A DNA stretch of 38,812 nucleotides, from positions 1-38,812 of the forward strand of contig JASJFT010000319.1 in the NCBI GenBank assembly GCA_030770425.1, given 5' to 3'. This document shows positions 10,361 through 20,472 of this stretch, in pieces (within the stretch, counting starts at the first letter, position 1; the number at the start of each line of letters is the position of its first letter). The translations under genes were made by a program, and so were the position numbers. The notes below the pieces were generated by a model. That model was given only the letters and a program-made list of their open reading frames with translations. It was not told where the DNA came from and did not search any database. This DNA is from Darksidea phi (Eukaryota > Ascomycota > Dothideomycetes > Pleosporales > Lentitheciaceae).

Positions 10361-11626
10361 GCTGAGTGAGGTGTGGTGGGATGGATCGACGAGCGGGAGG
10401 GAAAGACAGTTCGCGTCTTGTTGAACTGTCCGTGCGGGGCAGCTCGAGGGCTTTATGGGCGAGAAGTGGCGATCGGATGAGGGTGCGAGGCTGGTCGCAG
10501 ACGAGTTCCGAGTAGCGGTCGACGGGCCTGGTCTCTCGAGATACAAGCCGCACGCATGGCTACAGAAGGCAAGGTGGACTCGGAGCCTTGCAGCATACGG
10601 CACTTGGCGCGCTCTGCGAGTCGCTGGCGGAGTGGGGAAGCGCGCTCAGTGCGCTGCATTGCAGGAGCGCGCGGCAGGGAAATGCACGTCGCTACGAGCT
10701 GCGGCAGGCGGGGCAGGAGGTCGGGATGCCAGTAGCGAGGGAGGCATTCGCGAGAGCGCGGAAGGGTGGTGCACGTGTGGGCAACACTGCAGCGAGAGAA
10801 GACACGTGCTGGGCAGATGCCATACCAACGAACCCGTGGGACCGACCGCTGCCCCAGTCGATCGGGACAGCACGCGTGCGAGGCGGGCACCAGCTGACGG
10901 GTCGGGGCGGGAGCTACCTGTACGGACGCTATACAGGTGAGTTCCCAAGAGGCGCGACTAGACACTCCCAGCCCGCGCACTCGAGGCCGGCGGCGCGCGG
11001 CGGGCGGTGTTGAATCATGGACATTCGAGTCTTCGCCTGCGCGGCTGCGGGCAGCGTGCCGAGCCCAAGGCGTCGGCATGCCGCCGCAGCAGCCCCGGCG
11101 CCTGGGCCACCCGGCGGCGCGTCCCTCGCGATCCGCGACCCCCGCTTGCATTCCCGCTTGCATTCACCCCAAACAGCAGCCCGCCTGCCCGCCCCCGTCC
11201 TAGCGAAACCTTCCTTGGACGCCATCGCCCTCACCCCTCATCCCCATGGCGCCGCCGGCTTCTGCTCCGTTCAGCTCTCCGCGCCTCACGCACGCCCTCT
11301 GCAACGATAGCGCGAATCAAACACCAATCGCCATCGCCACTCTCGCCGGTCACTTGAACAGTGCTCCGGGACTGCCTTGCGGCATCCCGTCCCCCATGCC
11401 GCCCAACGGATCGTCGGAGCCCCCAAACCCCCCTCGAAAAACCACATACATGTGTCACGCAGGAGTCTTGCGAACTTTGGTACCGACAACCTGGACATTG
11501 GACCTCCCGGAACGGTGACCTGCCTCGCGGCACGATGCAGACGTCGATCGAGAATATTTATCAACCGCCGTCTCCACACCTTCTGCTGATCTGCCACCAA
11601 CCGCTCTTTGCCAGCGCTGCGTCACC
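10361..11626. promoter_or_regulatory. GC-rich divergent promoter region (permease / rhodopsin-domain gene)
   Basis: The region is clearly more GC-rich than its surroundings, especially 10600-11250. It holds several overlapping open frames on both strands that look like GC-bias artefacts. Two E-boxes (CACGTG) sit at 10772-10777 and 10803-10808, and a perfect 12-bp tandem direct repeat (CCCGCTTGCATT twice) at 11141-11164. It probably contains the promoters and 5' UTRs of both flanking genes. Confidence 0.5.
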
Positions 11627-13032
11627 ATGGCCGGAACCATTCCACCCATTGCTGCCCTCACAGCCGATGACCGCGGCCCCATCAATACTATCGTCTCCAT
11701 CGTCCTGTCTACCTCGACCATCCTGTTCACAACCGTTCGTATAGCAGTACGGTCCCATAAATGCCTCGCTTTTGAGCGCGACGATGCCATCTTTGGAGTA
11801 GCACTAGTAAGCCTGCACCATCTACCGTCTTCGCTCCTAGTTTGCTCACCACCATCAGTGTTTCGGCCTCACCACCTCGATACTGTCGCACTTTTGCGTC
11901 AGGGCAGGTCTGGGGCGGCACCAGGATACATTACCCGGCGATGAGGTCGAGCGCTACTTCAAAGTACCTACCCTCTCGTGGTACCCTCTTGGCTTTACTG
12001 ACATCGATCCTGTAGCTCTTCTGGACGACGCAATTCACAGGCATCATGGCTCTAGCGTGTGCCAAACTCTCCGTGATCCTCACATTTAAGCGCATCGACC
12101 CCGTACAGATGGGGCCTGCCACTGTCAGATATCTTATACCTATCGTCTGCGTATTCGTCCTTCTCGCCTTCTTCCTCATAGGCTTCCAGTGCCAACTGCC
12201 ACACCCGTGGATCCTCAGTCCAACCAAGTGCTCTACACATGGTAATGTCTATTACCCAATCACGGTTTCCAACCTCTTGACCGACGCTTTGCTCGCCTTC
12301 TGGATACTGCCCCTCGTTTGGCAGCTCCAGATGTCAAAGCATAGCAAATCCACCGTCGTGGCCCTGTTTATATCACGGTTATTCGTCTGCATAGTAGACA
12401 TCGGCAGGCTTTTCGCCATCCGCAAGGCACTTCACACAGAAGACTTAACACGTAAGGCACCCTATCGGTCAACAAACCATGTTGATGTCTCCATTTTCGC
12501 CATTACTGACCACGCTTCAGGATCCCAACTTGTCTGGGCCATAATGGACCAGATCGTAATCCACCTCTCCATCAACCATGCCACACTCCCGCGTATCCAC
12601 ATATTCCTCGCCCACCTCCAAACGGGTGTACTCGATATGCACGTCCCTACATCCCAGAACAACACTCGGTTGTCCAAAACCAAATCGAAGCCCACCGCTA
12701 ACGACGATGACGATTCCCCGACAGCCACCCGGGCAGGCGGACGAGAACGCAGACGGCCCAAATATAAAGCCTGGGATGCGCTGCGCTCTACCCTGTCTGC
12801 GGGTTCGTCCAAGGCATCTAGTATTTCCGAGTATCCGTTACGACTGCAGCCAGAGCATGGTATCGAACTATCGACAACAGTCTATACTGGGGATGGCGAT
12901 TCAACACGAAGCATCCTACCGCGGAATCCATCCAACATTCCTCCACTACCGAAAGAAGGCCAGGAAGGACATGACAGGCTAAGGGGTGTCAGGGTGCAAA
13001 AGGAGATCAAAATGGCTTATGATTGCGCGTAA
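11627..13032 (+). CDS. Fungal rhodopsin-domain integral membrane protein (seven-helix, SAT/PTH11-related type)
   Basis: Exons 11627-11806, 11859-11963, 12016-12451 and 12521-13032 give 410 aa. The introns are 52, 52 and 69 bp; the third is 3n and stop-free, so retention would insert 23 residues. The ATG sits in a good Kozak context (CACCATGG). The first two thirds hold about seven hydrophobic helices. Family landmarks are GLGRHQDTLP after helix 2, LFWTTQFTGIMALACAKLS, the FKRI loop, and HLSINHATLPRI with LQTG at the end of the last helix. The C-terminal tail is polar, Ser/Thr/Arg-rich and probably cytosolic. Family knowledge: these fungal proteins are numerous and include PTH11-like surface receptors, but most have no known ligand. 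Function here is unassigned. Confidence 0.88.
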
Positions 13033-14463
13033 AACACTTCGTTAGTACAGTCAATGTACGCGAGTCTACGAATCTTGATCAAGGATAGGTACGTACCAAC
13101 CGCGAGCTGCAGGGGTCTAAGACTCTGCCGTCCGGACAATCGTACCGTTAGGCTTGCTTTTTCGGTTGCTCCCACACAATGTGAAACGAGGCCCTAACTT
13201 GATGTACACAGTCAAACCACAGACGGTGGTGCATGATCCGGTCCCAAGCCTCCGCAAGGTTGGGACGATATGGACGAAAGCTCTCTTGTAATCGAACAAT
13301 TCAGTATTAGAAGGCTGCCTATATATTGGCTCCGTCTTTATAGACCGGTTTCCGTCCCTTAAAGCAATGCTCATGGGCATCCGGGATGGCGTCATGATAG
13401 GTATATATGGTCTAGCGACGCTTGGGGAATCGCAATATCTTTTGGAAAGTGCGGGAGGAAAAGTATGGGCTAACGCAGACGAGGAATCAACATGGGATGA
13501 AGAAATTGAGGAAGAGGGCCGATTCGCAAGACAGAATCATCATAGAGACGATGGAGCTACATGCTGAAGATAGTATACCGCAGCAAATCCTTAGAGAAAG
13601 CGAGATTATTGTGTACTTGTATTATGCTATTTCAACTGTATTTGATGTCGATACTGCGCCTTTACCAGCAACCCAGTGCTAACAGGCCGGGTTAACGATA
13701 AGCATGTCAAGTACTGGAAGGAACTGTAAGCGCGCAACCAATCGAAGGTGGAGATAGAAACTATAATAGTCAACTTACCCCTTGTATCCTTAATATCCTG
13801 GAACCTTGGAACAACGCGGTCAATTTCTTTCTCCTCGTCCTTCCAGTTATCTTCAGCTGGTTTGGACTTGACTAGCACAATGTCGCTGCGTTGATTCTAT
13901 TTGCCGTGTGCAGCAACCTTGTGCTCATCGTCGATAACTTTTAGAGCAATACCAGTTTCTTCTCTAAACGAGACTCTTCTCACAATTCTTTCGAACCGAT
14001 GTGAGCTTCACTGGGATAAGAGAAGCTCAACTTCTTTTTGGGTTGGTGTATCTCTGGTCGGTTTTCAGACCGCATCGCTTTAACATGCACCTTCTGATGA
14101 GTTCACAACAGTAAATGAATGCATCTGAGAAGCGCTTCGCATTGACAGGTGTTCTTCGTGTGATTTTTCATCCTGCACTTGTCGCTTCTGTCAAGCTGTT
14201 TCCAACAGGGTGTCGCGGCGCTAGACTCATGCCTGGCGTTTGCGTTCGCAAATGCGTGGCACCAATCTTTCTTTTCCAACGCCCGTTCACACTCATGTTC
14301 TTCAATCGGATCACTCTCTAGATTCATGAGACCAATTGCCACGCTTCCCGTCATGGAATCATACATAAAGGTCTCGCTTCTATTATTGAATTCCTCAACA
14401 TACATGTCACTTGCCGCCAGCGCCCCTTTCTTACCTTCATAATAGTGGTATCTGTTGACTAAC
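13033..14463. other. Intergenic with a decayed coding relic
   Basis: No intact gene was recognised. On the minus strand, about 14007-13800, one frame reads like a protein but holds an in-frame TAG at 13897-13899. It is listed separately as a pseudogene candidate. The remaining short frames are not convincing. Confidence 0.45.
13800..14007 (-). pseudogene. Decayed coding relic, possibly Nudix-derived
   Basis: Read on the minus strand, the frame bounded upstream by TGA (14008-14010) carries ERIVRRVSFREETGIALKV, then HKVAAHGK, a TAG stop, then NQRSDIVLVKSKPAEDNW and an acidic segment. It ends at a plausible GTAAG donor near 13792. FREETG resembles the second half of a Nudix box, with the usual preceding RE displaced. 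The TAG could be a CAG changed by C-to-T, the signature of repeat-induced point mutation. I infer a gene fragment losing function; chance cannot be excluded. Confidence 0.3.
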
Positions 14464-16320
14464 ATGCGCTCTCCAAGCCCTAGCTCCGAACAATACCGCC
14501 ACGAGGTCCAGTCGCGCGTTCAAAACCTCGTATCAGGACATCGACCGCGGCATCCGGAACTCCGTAATCAGAGTACCCGCCGACTGATTTTGGAAGCTAT
14601 AGTGGAGGAAGTCAAAATCTATCGACTGCGTCAGGAGGAGAAAGTAAGGAAGGCTCGAGAAGGAGACGTACAGAAGCACGTCATGCCTTCTCGTAGCAGA
14701 GAGCGTGACAATCACCATCGTACACGGCGAAGTAGCTCGAGAGGGAGACGACACGAGCGATCCTCCGATAGGCAGCGTAGGCTATCTCACGAACGAGATC
14801 ATCGAGGCCGAAGAGGCAGACAACGAGAGCGGCACGAGGTCGACAACCTCGTCTCAGGCGCAACGAACCGCTCCAACCCAGATCCCCGCTTCCATATGGC
14901 CGGAGGAGCTGGCGCTTCTGGCGTAACAATCCCACGCTCATCAACTCCACCGCAATGCAGTTCCCACTCTAACACTAGCTCCAAACCCCAAGAAAGGGGC
15001 AGATCCCACCACGAACAGCGATTCGACTCCAGAGGCAAACCGCTTGTCCGTGGTAAGAGGGGATGGAGAGACGCTTCAGTGGGACCGCCGCCGAGGTACA
15101 AGTTCAAGTTTGGGCTGACGATGGGGTTGGGCACGCACGTGAAGGAGAAGTTCCGGTGGGGTAAGGAGAGTTATGAGTTGGAGCAGAAGAAGAAGGACAG
15201 AAGGACTAGAGGAACTTTGGAAGAAAGGAGAGCAGAGAGGAAGAAGAAGAGGGACGAGGAAAAACACAGAGGAGATGGAAAAGACAAGAGAGAGAAGAAA
15301 AAGGATAGGAGTAGGACGCGGAGTAGGGAACCGAAGGAGCGACATGACCAAGATGAACCACGTTCTCAGCGCAGCGTCCAATGTCCAGCACGATGCAAGC
15401 ACACTCCTGACTCTTACCACCATTCTGAACGCCAAAGCCCGGAGCGCCATAGCTCTAGCCTAGACCCTCACCACAGTCCACGCCGTAGCCCAAATACCGA
15501 GGAAAAAGCAAGAGCGGGAGCCGAAGCACGATCCCGGGGCGAACGTCTAGCAAGAAGAGAAGCCCGCTCACGAGACACCTCAGCTTCCGATATCGAAGAC
15601 CCACTGGCGCGGGTGCATTTCAACGGTGCCTCCAATGGTAGGCCAAGGCAAAACCCTACATCTCTCGAGCGAGGGCGACATGCACCATCGAATACCCGGC
15701 ACCAAACCCCGCCGTACCCTGCCTATGACGAAAGCCCCCACAGTCTCAAAGTAGAAGATCGTGAGCGGGTGCAAGCGAGGCAAGAGCAAGGCGTGTAAGC
15801 CCGTCCCCTAACTATAGCGTTCATCAGTTCTAATATGCTAGGCCCTAGTAGGCTCGGGGTAGATAGCTCAGGTGGCCACCTTTCGTCCGACGGTACCAGC
15901 GATGACTTTCCCGGTACACTACTGGATAGGGACAGGGATGTGTCTCGAATGACGACAGATACACATTGGTGGTCTGACGACAGCGGTACTCCGCCCCCGG
16001 AAACCAACAGGCAGAGTAACAACAATGAGGAAGGTAATGGCAGATTCTTCTCCGAGAGCTTCATCCATGAACTGAGGAGTAGGACAGGGTCACTGGAGAG
16101 CCCGCATCGACACGGGTTTACGGGCGAAGACGAGCGGGCACCGGATACTGAGAGGCCGCCATCATTAGCAAGGTCAGCCACTTCGGCTCATTCCAACCGC
16201 GAGCGGGAGCCAGTGGTGCTGACGCCCATACGTCCTCTCTCTCGAGGCAGTGTCGATGGCGCTGATATTTTTGGCAACCTTGCGGCGCATATGGAGAGAC
16301 TTGGCCGAGATAAGGGATAG
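14464..16320 (+). CDS. RS/ER-rich disordered protein, unknown function
   Basis: Exons 14464-15794 and 15849-16320 give 600 aa. The 54-bp intron starts GTAAGC, contains CCTAAC, and ends CCCTAG. An alternative acceptor 21 bp earlier would make a 33-bp intron, so I prefer the longer one. The start is the ATG at 14464, since the frame further upstream opens only at TTG. A short helical N-terminus (SPSPSSEQYRHEVQSRVQ, then a Lys/Arg/Glu helix to about residue 67) is followed by an Arg/Ser tract (about 76-124), a more ordered block around YKFKFGLTMGLGTHVKEKFRWG, a Lys/Glu/Arg-rich stretch, and a long Ser/Pro/acidic tail. The composition suggests a nuclear RNA- or chromatin-associated protein. No RRM or other catalytic domain is visible. 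I do not recognise a named family. Confidence 0.75.
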
Positions 16321-16672
16321 TTTGAGACGCGATGATACTTTAGATAGAAAGTGCTGTAACTGTTAGACCTGACAGTTAAATTGGCGTAGTGCGGTATTCT
16401 TTGCCACTGACAGCATGATTATGATACCAAGTATTTTGATTGCACAACGTAACTACGTTGGCCGAAAAACGGTGCGTTTATTGAAGACAAGATAGATGGG
16501 TATGACAGGAAATATAAAGTTTATGACGAAGGCGGAAAGATCAATGGCTCAATCGACTATTCAGACCTCCACTTCGCCCCAAAAGTCTTCCAAAACGCCT
16601 TCGCTATGCATAAATACACGATAATACATGACCAAGGCAAATACTGTATACTAGTATTAAAAGATATGTGCC
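16321..16672. other. Convergent 3' intergenic region
   Basis: This is the space between the stops of two convergent genes. It is AT-richer than the flanks and should hold both 3' UTRs. No gene is seen. Confidence 0.6.
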
Positions 16673-18041
16673 TTACACATCTTTCCACGAGCCGGGTGGC
16701 GCTTTCCTCGTGATGCCGGAGAACTGCTGCCCTTGAGCTTGTCCGGGATTGAAGGCCTGATACGCTTGCTGGCCGGGGTAGGCAGGCTCCGACGCATACG
16801 TCTGCTGGCCAGGGTACGACGGTGCAGCAGACGGTTCGTACCGCGTCGGCTCGGTTGGCGTGTATCTCTCATTTTGCTCCACGCCACTTCCGGGTATGAA
16901 GTTAGGCTCCTGCGGTGGACGTGCCGAGTACCCGTATGCGTTCACTGGCGATGAGCTCTGCGCTGGGCTCGGTCGACGGAACTGTTCCTGCGCGTAGTTG
17001 GGGCCTGGCGAACGACGGTCGTACTCTTGAGTTTGCAGGTAATTCGGACCTGGCGAACGACGGTCGTAGCCTTGATTTTGCGGGTAATTCGGACCTGGCG
17101 AATGGCGGTCGTATTGCTGGTTCTGCACGTAACCGGCCCCTGCTCCGTAGACGGGTGATGTATGCTGGACGGGCGAGATATCGCGGTATCCGTCTTGTTC
17201 CTGATTGTGAAATCTACCCTGGGGTCCTGGGCTGCTGCGAGCGTCGCGGAGGGGAGCGTTGCTGACGAATGAATCGTTCTGGTACCCTGCCGGGAATCCG
17301 TAGGGATCTTGATTCTGTAATCGCTGAACTGGAGACCTTCCGGGTCCTGGAGATCTTCTCGATGCACCGGTGACTGCCGTTCCGGCTATCGAGCTTCCTG
17401 CTACGCTTCCATTGTGATCCAACCTATCCATTTCAATGTTGTTCTGCTTTTCTGGATACACTTCCTCTTCGACGTGCGAAGTTTTGGCATCACTCCAGCT
17501 CGGCATAGGTGGAAGCGCATCTTCATTGGCGGGTTTAGTGGGCGACTCGAATCGAGCGAACTGTGGCTCTTCGGGTTTCGCTACGGGAATCGGTGCGGGA
17601 TTAAAGGTGGGGGCGGCGTGAGAGCGGTACTGCTGGTTCGGGGGACGGGTGTCGATGGGTGCGGGCGTGGGCGCAGGCGGCGCGGAGGCGTATGCTGAAG
17701 GGTTGTATGAGGGTGGAAGGGGGTCGCTCTTCATGCGCTTGTGTTTCGATCGCCCCGAGGGACAGCAGCAAGAGCAGCATTTGAAGCAGCAGCATGCGAG
17801 TTCCGCACCACAGCAGACGCAGCGCGCGACGCATAAGACGATAGAGAGGATAATGAGAGAGCCGACAATTATAGCGACAATGACGGGCCACCTGTCAACA
17901 TGTTAGCAACGTGCTGTCACAGCTATAAAGGGTGGTGCCCGAGACTCACTTGCAGTACGATTTGGCCATGCAATTATCCCACGATGAAAGGGTATTCTTC
18001 GCTTCCGCGAACGGATCGCGCGGCGCGAGTAGGTAAGGCAT
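16673..18041 (-). CDS. Fibroin-3 related single-pass membrane protein
   Basis: Exons 18041-17950 and 17891-16673 give 436 aa. The 58-bp intron (GTGAGT...TTGACAG) joins SYCK to WPVIV. The N-terminus is MPYLLAPRDPFAEAKNTLSS, characteristic of the fungal fibroin-3 related family. One transmembrane helix spans about residues 33-53. A dense Cys cluster follows directly (about 51-74, some twelve Cys), then a basic patch (SGRSKHKR). Cys next to a membrane helix is typical of S-palmitoylation sites (inference). The rest is low-complexity Pro/Gln/Tyr/Ser, with three tandem 15-residue repeats built on YDRRSPGPNY (about 287-331), and ends in APPGSWKDV. Family function is not established; a cell-surface or eisosome-like role would be speculation. 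Confidence 0.88.
16991..17125 (-). repeat. Three tandem 45-bp coding repeats
   Basis: Three head-to-tail units in the fibroin-3 related gene each encode QxQxYDRxSPGPNYx. The units are nearly identical, suggesting recent duplication or homogenisation. Copy number could vary between strains. Confidence 0.85.
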
Positions 18042-19321
18042 TGTAGGCAGAATGTTGGTCGGAATCGTCAATCGGGGTTCGCGAGGCCAGGTTATAGGGA
18101 AGAAAACGCTCAGCGTGAGGGGCGAGGCTGTGTCAAACCAGCCACCCGCTAAACTCTCACGCCACGCGGTTCAAAGATATATCGCAGCGGGTGACAAAGG
18201 AACTTGCCGGTCCTCATGTCGCGACAAAGGCCGGGAGCGAGGAGATAGCGAGCGACAGGAGGTTCGGCGTCTTTTGAGATGACGATAGGTGCGAATCCTC
18301 CAATTTACCCCAAACGGCACCAGGACTCGGCCAAGACCGGTTAGCGCGTCTGTGCCACCGTTGTTGCGCGGCGGGAGGCGCAGCCCCGCCGATCATTCTC
18401 AGCGACTCAACATCGTCTTAGACATCTTTCATCAGACGGCGGCGCATTTAGCTAGCCCAGTAGCTTTACACGTCTCGATCCCACTTACCATCATCACAAT
18501 CCTTTTGGCTCATCCCTCTGTGGGTCTCAACGACGCCGGCGGGTGACATTCACGAACCGCACCTGAGACAGCCGACAGTGACCGCCGTTGTACACTCCCC
18601 AATACCGCATTACTCTCTCGATGCCAACGGAAATAGATCGCAATCTGCACAGGGTTGCCACATTTCCGATACGAATGTCGGTACAAAATGTTGCTATTCC
18701 TAGTAATGGCGTTCCCGATGTCACTCACAAGCCGTTTCGAAGCTAGGTTCCATGTTGGTATGGAGCTCTCAAGCATGCACAGCAAGGTGCGCGCCATTCT
18801 AAAGATAATTTAATGAGGTTAAAATATGTGCACGAATGGTCTTGCTGCGTCAATATTCATCCTGCTTACCATGGTCGATCAAGATCCACCACCGCCTCAC
18901 GTGCCTTTTTGTGCAATCTATCTTGAATCTCAGCGCAGTTGTCGCACAGCGTCGTCTTCCGCTCATGTCCAGTCAATATTAACACCCCATCTTTTTAAAA
19001 TCCGTTACAAAAACTTGCGTCATTCCAGCAGGGACAAGCGGTTCGCCTGTAACGCAGTGGAACTTCCCCAAGGGTACCATGTATTCACCAATTACCCAGT
19101 ACGGGAGCAGAAATGTCAGAAAAGCATCAGAACGATTGTTAGTCTAGTATACGAAGTTTCCAATGAAGAATAGATATAATTGCAGCTTTGAAATCAAGAT
19201 GCGGGTTTATAATGCTACGATGATTGAGTAGTGGGTATAAGACCCCTTACATGAGCTCAAATCGTATAACAACCACCAGGTACTAATTTTACATATCTCT
19301 TCCACCACTTGCCAGAAGACA
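18042..19321. other. Intergenic: promoter of fibroin-3 related gene and unassigned sequence
   Basis: No gene is supported. The first few hundred bases are GC-rich and probably form the promoter of the minus-strand gene. The rest, toward 19300, is AT-richer with broken frames. An E-box lies at 18898-18903. Confidence 0.5.
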
Positions 19322-19745
19322 ATGGCACAACCGACCCCCAACCCAGCCTGGACAGTCTCAGCAGGCGCTTCCTCTCTTTCTTATCTCATCAAAGAGCATT
19401 TTCCAGTTCCTACCCCCAGCCCTCACCAAGTCCTCATCTGTCTCACTGCAGCGGCTCTAAACTACCGTGGTGTCATCATCGCTACGCGTAACCCTGTCTA
19501 CTCCGGAGATGACAAGCATGGTGTAGTCTTTGCTTCGGACGGCGCCGGCATCATTCACTCCGCCCAACCCACCTCCCAATGGGCTAACAATTAGCACTAA
19601 GGTCGTTCTGCACCCCTGTACCTGGGTTTCGGGCGATGTGCAGAATCTGGATCGAAGTAGGACTTATGAGTTGGAAAACGAAGACGGTGTGTTTGATGCT
19701 GTAATCAACGACAGCAGATTTTGGGGTAAGATGGACAGTCGGCAC
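19322..19745 (+). pseudogene. Medium-chain (zinc-type) alcohol dehydrogenase/quinone reductase pseudogene, 5' fragment
   Basis: The frame from ATG 19322 reads like the N-terminal catalytic domain of an MDR protein: PSPHQVLICLTAAALNYRG, then VIIATRNPVYSG and GVVFASDGAG. It stops at TAG 19592-19594, just where GDRVVLHP is expected. The +1 frame then supplies KVVLHP, WVSGDVQNLDRSRTY, EDGVF and a degraded DSRxxxKM. One frameshift is therefore needed, and similarity fades near 19745. The nucleotide-binding Rossmann half is absent. No GT...AG pair repairs the break. Family knowledge: intact relatives are about 330-350 aa NAD(P)H-dependent oxidoreductases. I read this as a truncated, frameshifted relic. 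Confidence 0.7.
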
Positions 19746-20121
19746 GCCTCTTCCAGCGACTGCTTGGACGAGCTGTCCAACATTTTGGATTTCGTCCGCG
19801 CTCGGCCTGTTTATTGAACCGGGTCATTGGCGGTCCTCTTTTTGCAGCGTCCTTAACGGCCGAAGCGCGCCCAGACACCTCTTCAATCTTTCCTATGGCT
19901 TCTTGGTACCGCCGCGAAAGGTTTTGGATGGCCTGCTTTCGCTGGCAGTCCTTGTTGTACGGTTCAGAGGTTTCTATCGTCATGATTTGGATGCTGGTAC
20001 AGCTGAATTCGGGTGGAATGCGTTTTCTATTAATGGTGTTGAAGATCCGAAGGCAGGGCGGATCCAGAATGCTGAATTGTTTATGGCCGCATGAGAAGGT
20101 TACCCGTTTGAGGTTACACAT
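19705..20121 (-). CDS. Small Cys/His-containing protein (MC...CGH type), unknown function
   Basis: A single ATG-initiated frame gives 138 aa. It begins MCNLKRVTFSCGHKQFSIL, then DPPC, SCTS and a DC pair before a helical stretch (QAIQNLSRRYQEAIGKIEEV). The MC...CGH start with spaced Cys resembles a class of small fungal proteins that may bind zinc (inference; I cannot name the family). The 3' 40 bp overlap the MDR relic on the other strand, so the C-terminus (Cys/Arg/Pro-rich) may not be original. A competing + strand frame at 19903-20094 lies opposite. I prefer the minus frame for its ATG, length and Cys/His pattern. Confidence 0.5.
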   Translation of the reverse strand: MCNLKRVTFSCGHKQFSILDPPCLRIFNTINRKRIPPEFSCTSIQIMTIETSEPYNKDCQRKQAIQNLSRRYQEAIGKIEEVSGRASAVKDAAKRGPPMTRFNKQAERGRNPKCWTARPSSRWKRRADCPSYPKICCR

Positions 20122-20472
20122 AACTGGAGATATTTGCTGAAGGGCTGGCTAGTACGAGATTCAGCGAAGAAGATATTAAGCTGGATCCGGAGATCAGCGT
20201 GAGTTTATAAGGTAAGACTGGGTGGGTGAAAGAATCTAGGAATGCACGAGACGGATCGATTCGCTGACTAGACTTTCGCTTCTAGGGTTTTCGTGACCAT
20301 ACCGTGCATGTAGAATTATCTCCTTCAATAACCGCATGGTAGGTACTTGAGGGTGTACATCTGGCCTGAGAATTGTGCTATGTCAAGCCCTCGAGCGCTG
20401 CCCTTATGGTGGACGGGCTAATTTAAACAATGGCGTTATCTCCACCCGTTCATCATTATCACGACTCCCAGC
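20122..20472. other. Intergenic
   Basis: No gene seen. It lies upstream of the small Cys/His gene and downstream of ERG28, so it holds the promoter of one and the 3' end of the other. Confidence 0.5.

Noticed and set aside
10453..11357. Several long overlapping frames on both strands
   Set aside because: All lie in a GC-rich divergent promoter. They are Arg/Pro/Ala-biased, overlap each other and show no motif; GC content explains the lack of stops.
14455..14463. Earlier start for the RS-rich gene
   Set aside because: The extra codons begin with TTG; ATG 14464 is the first real start.
14103..14465. 120-codon minus-strand ATG frame whose start overlaps the ATG of the RS-rich gene
   Set aside because: The two start codons would overlap head to head, leaving no promoter space. 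No motif seen. Composition is protein-like, so it is a weak candidate only.
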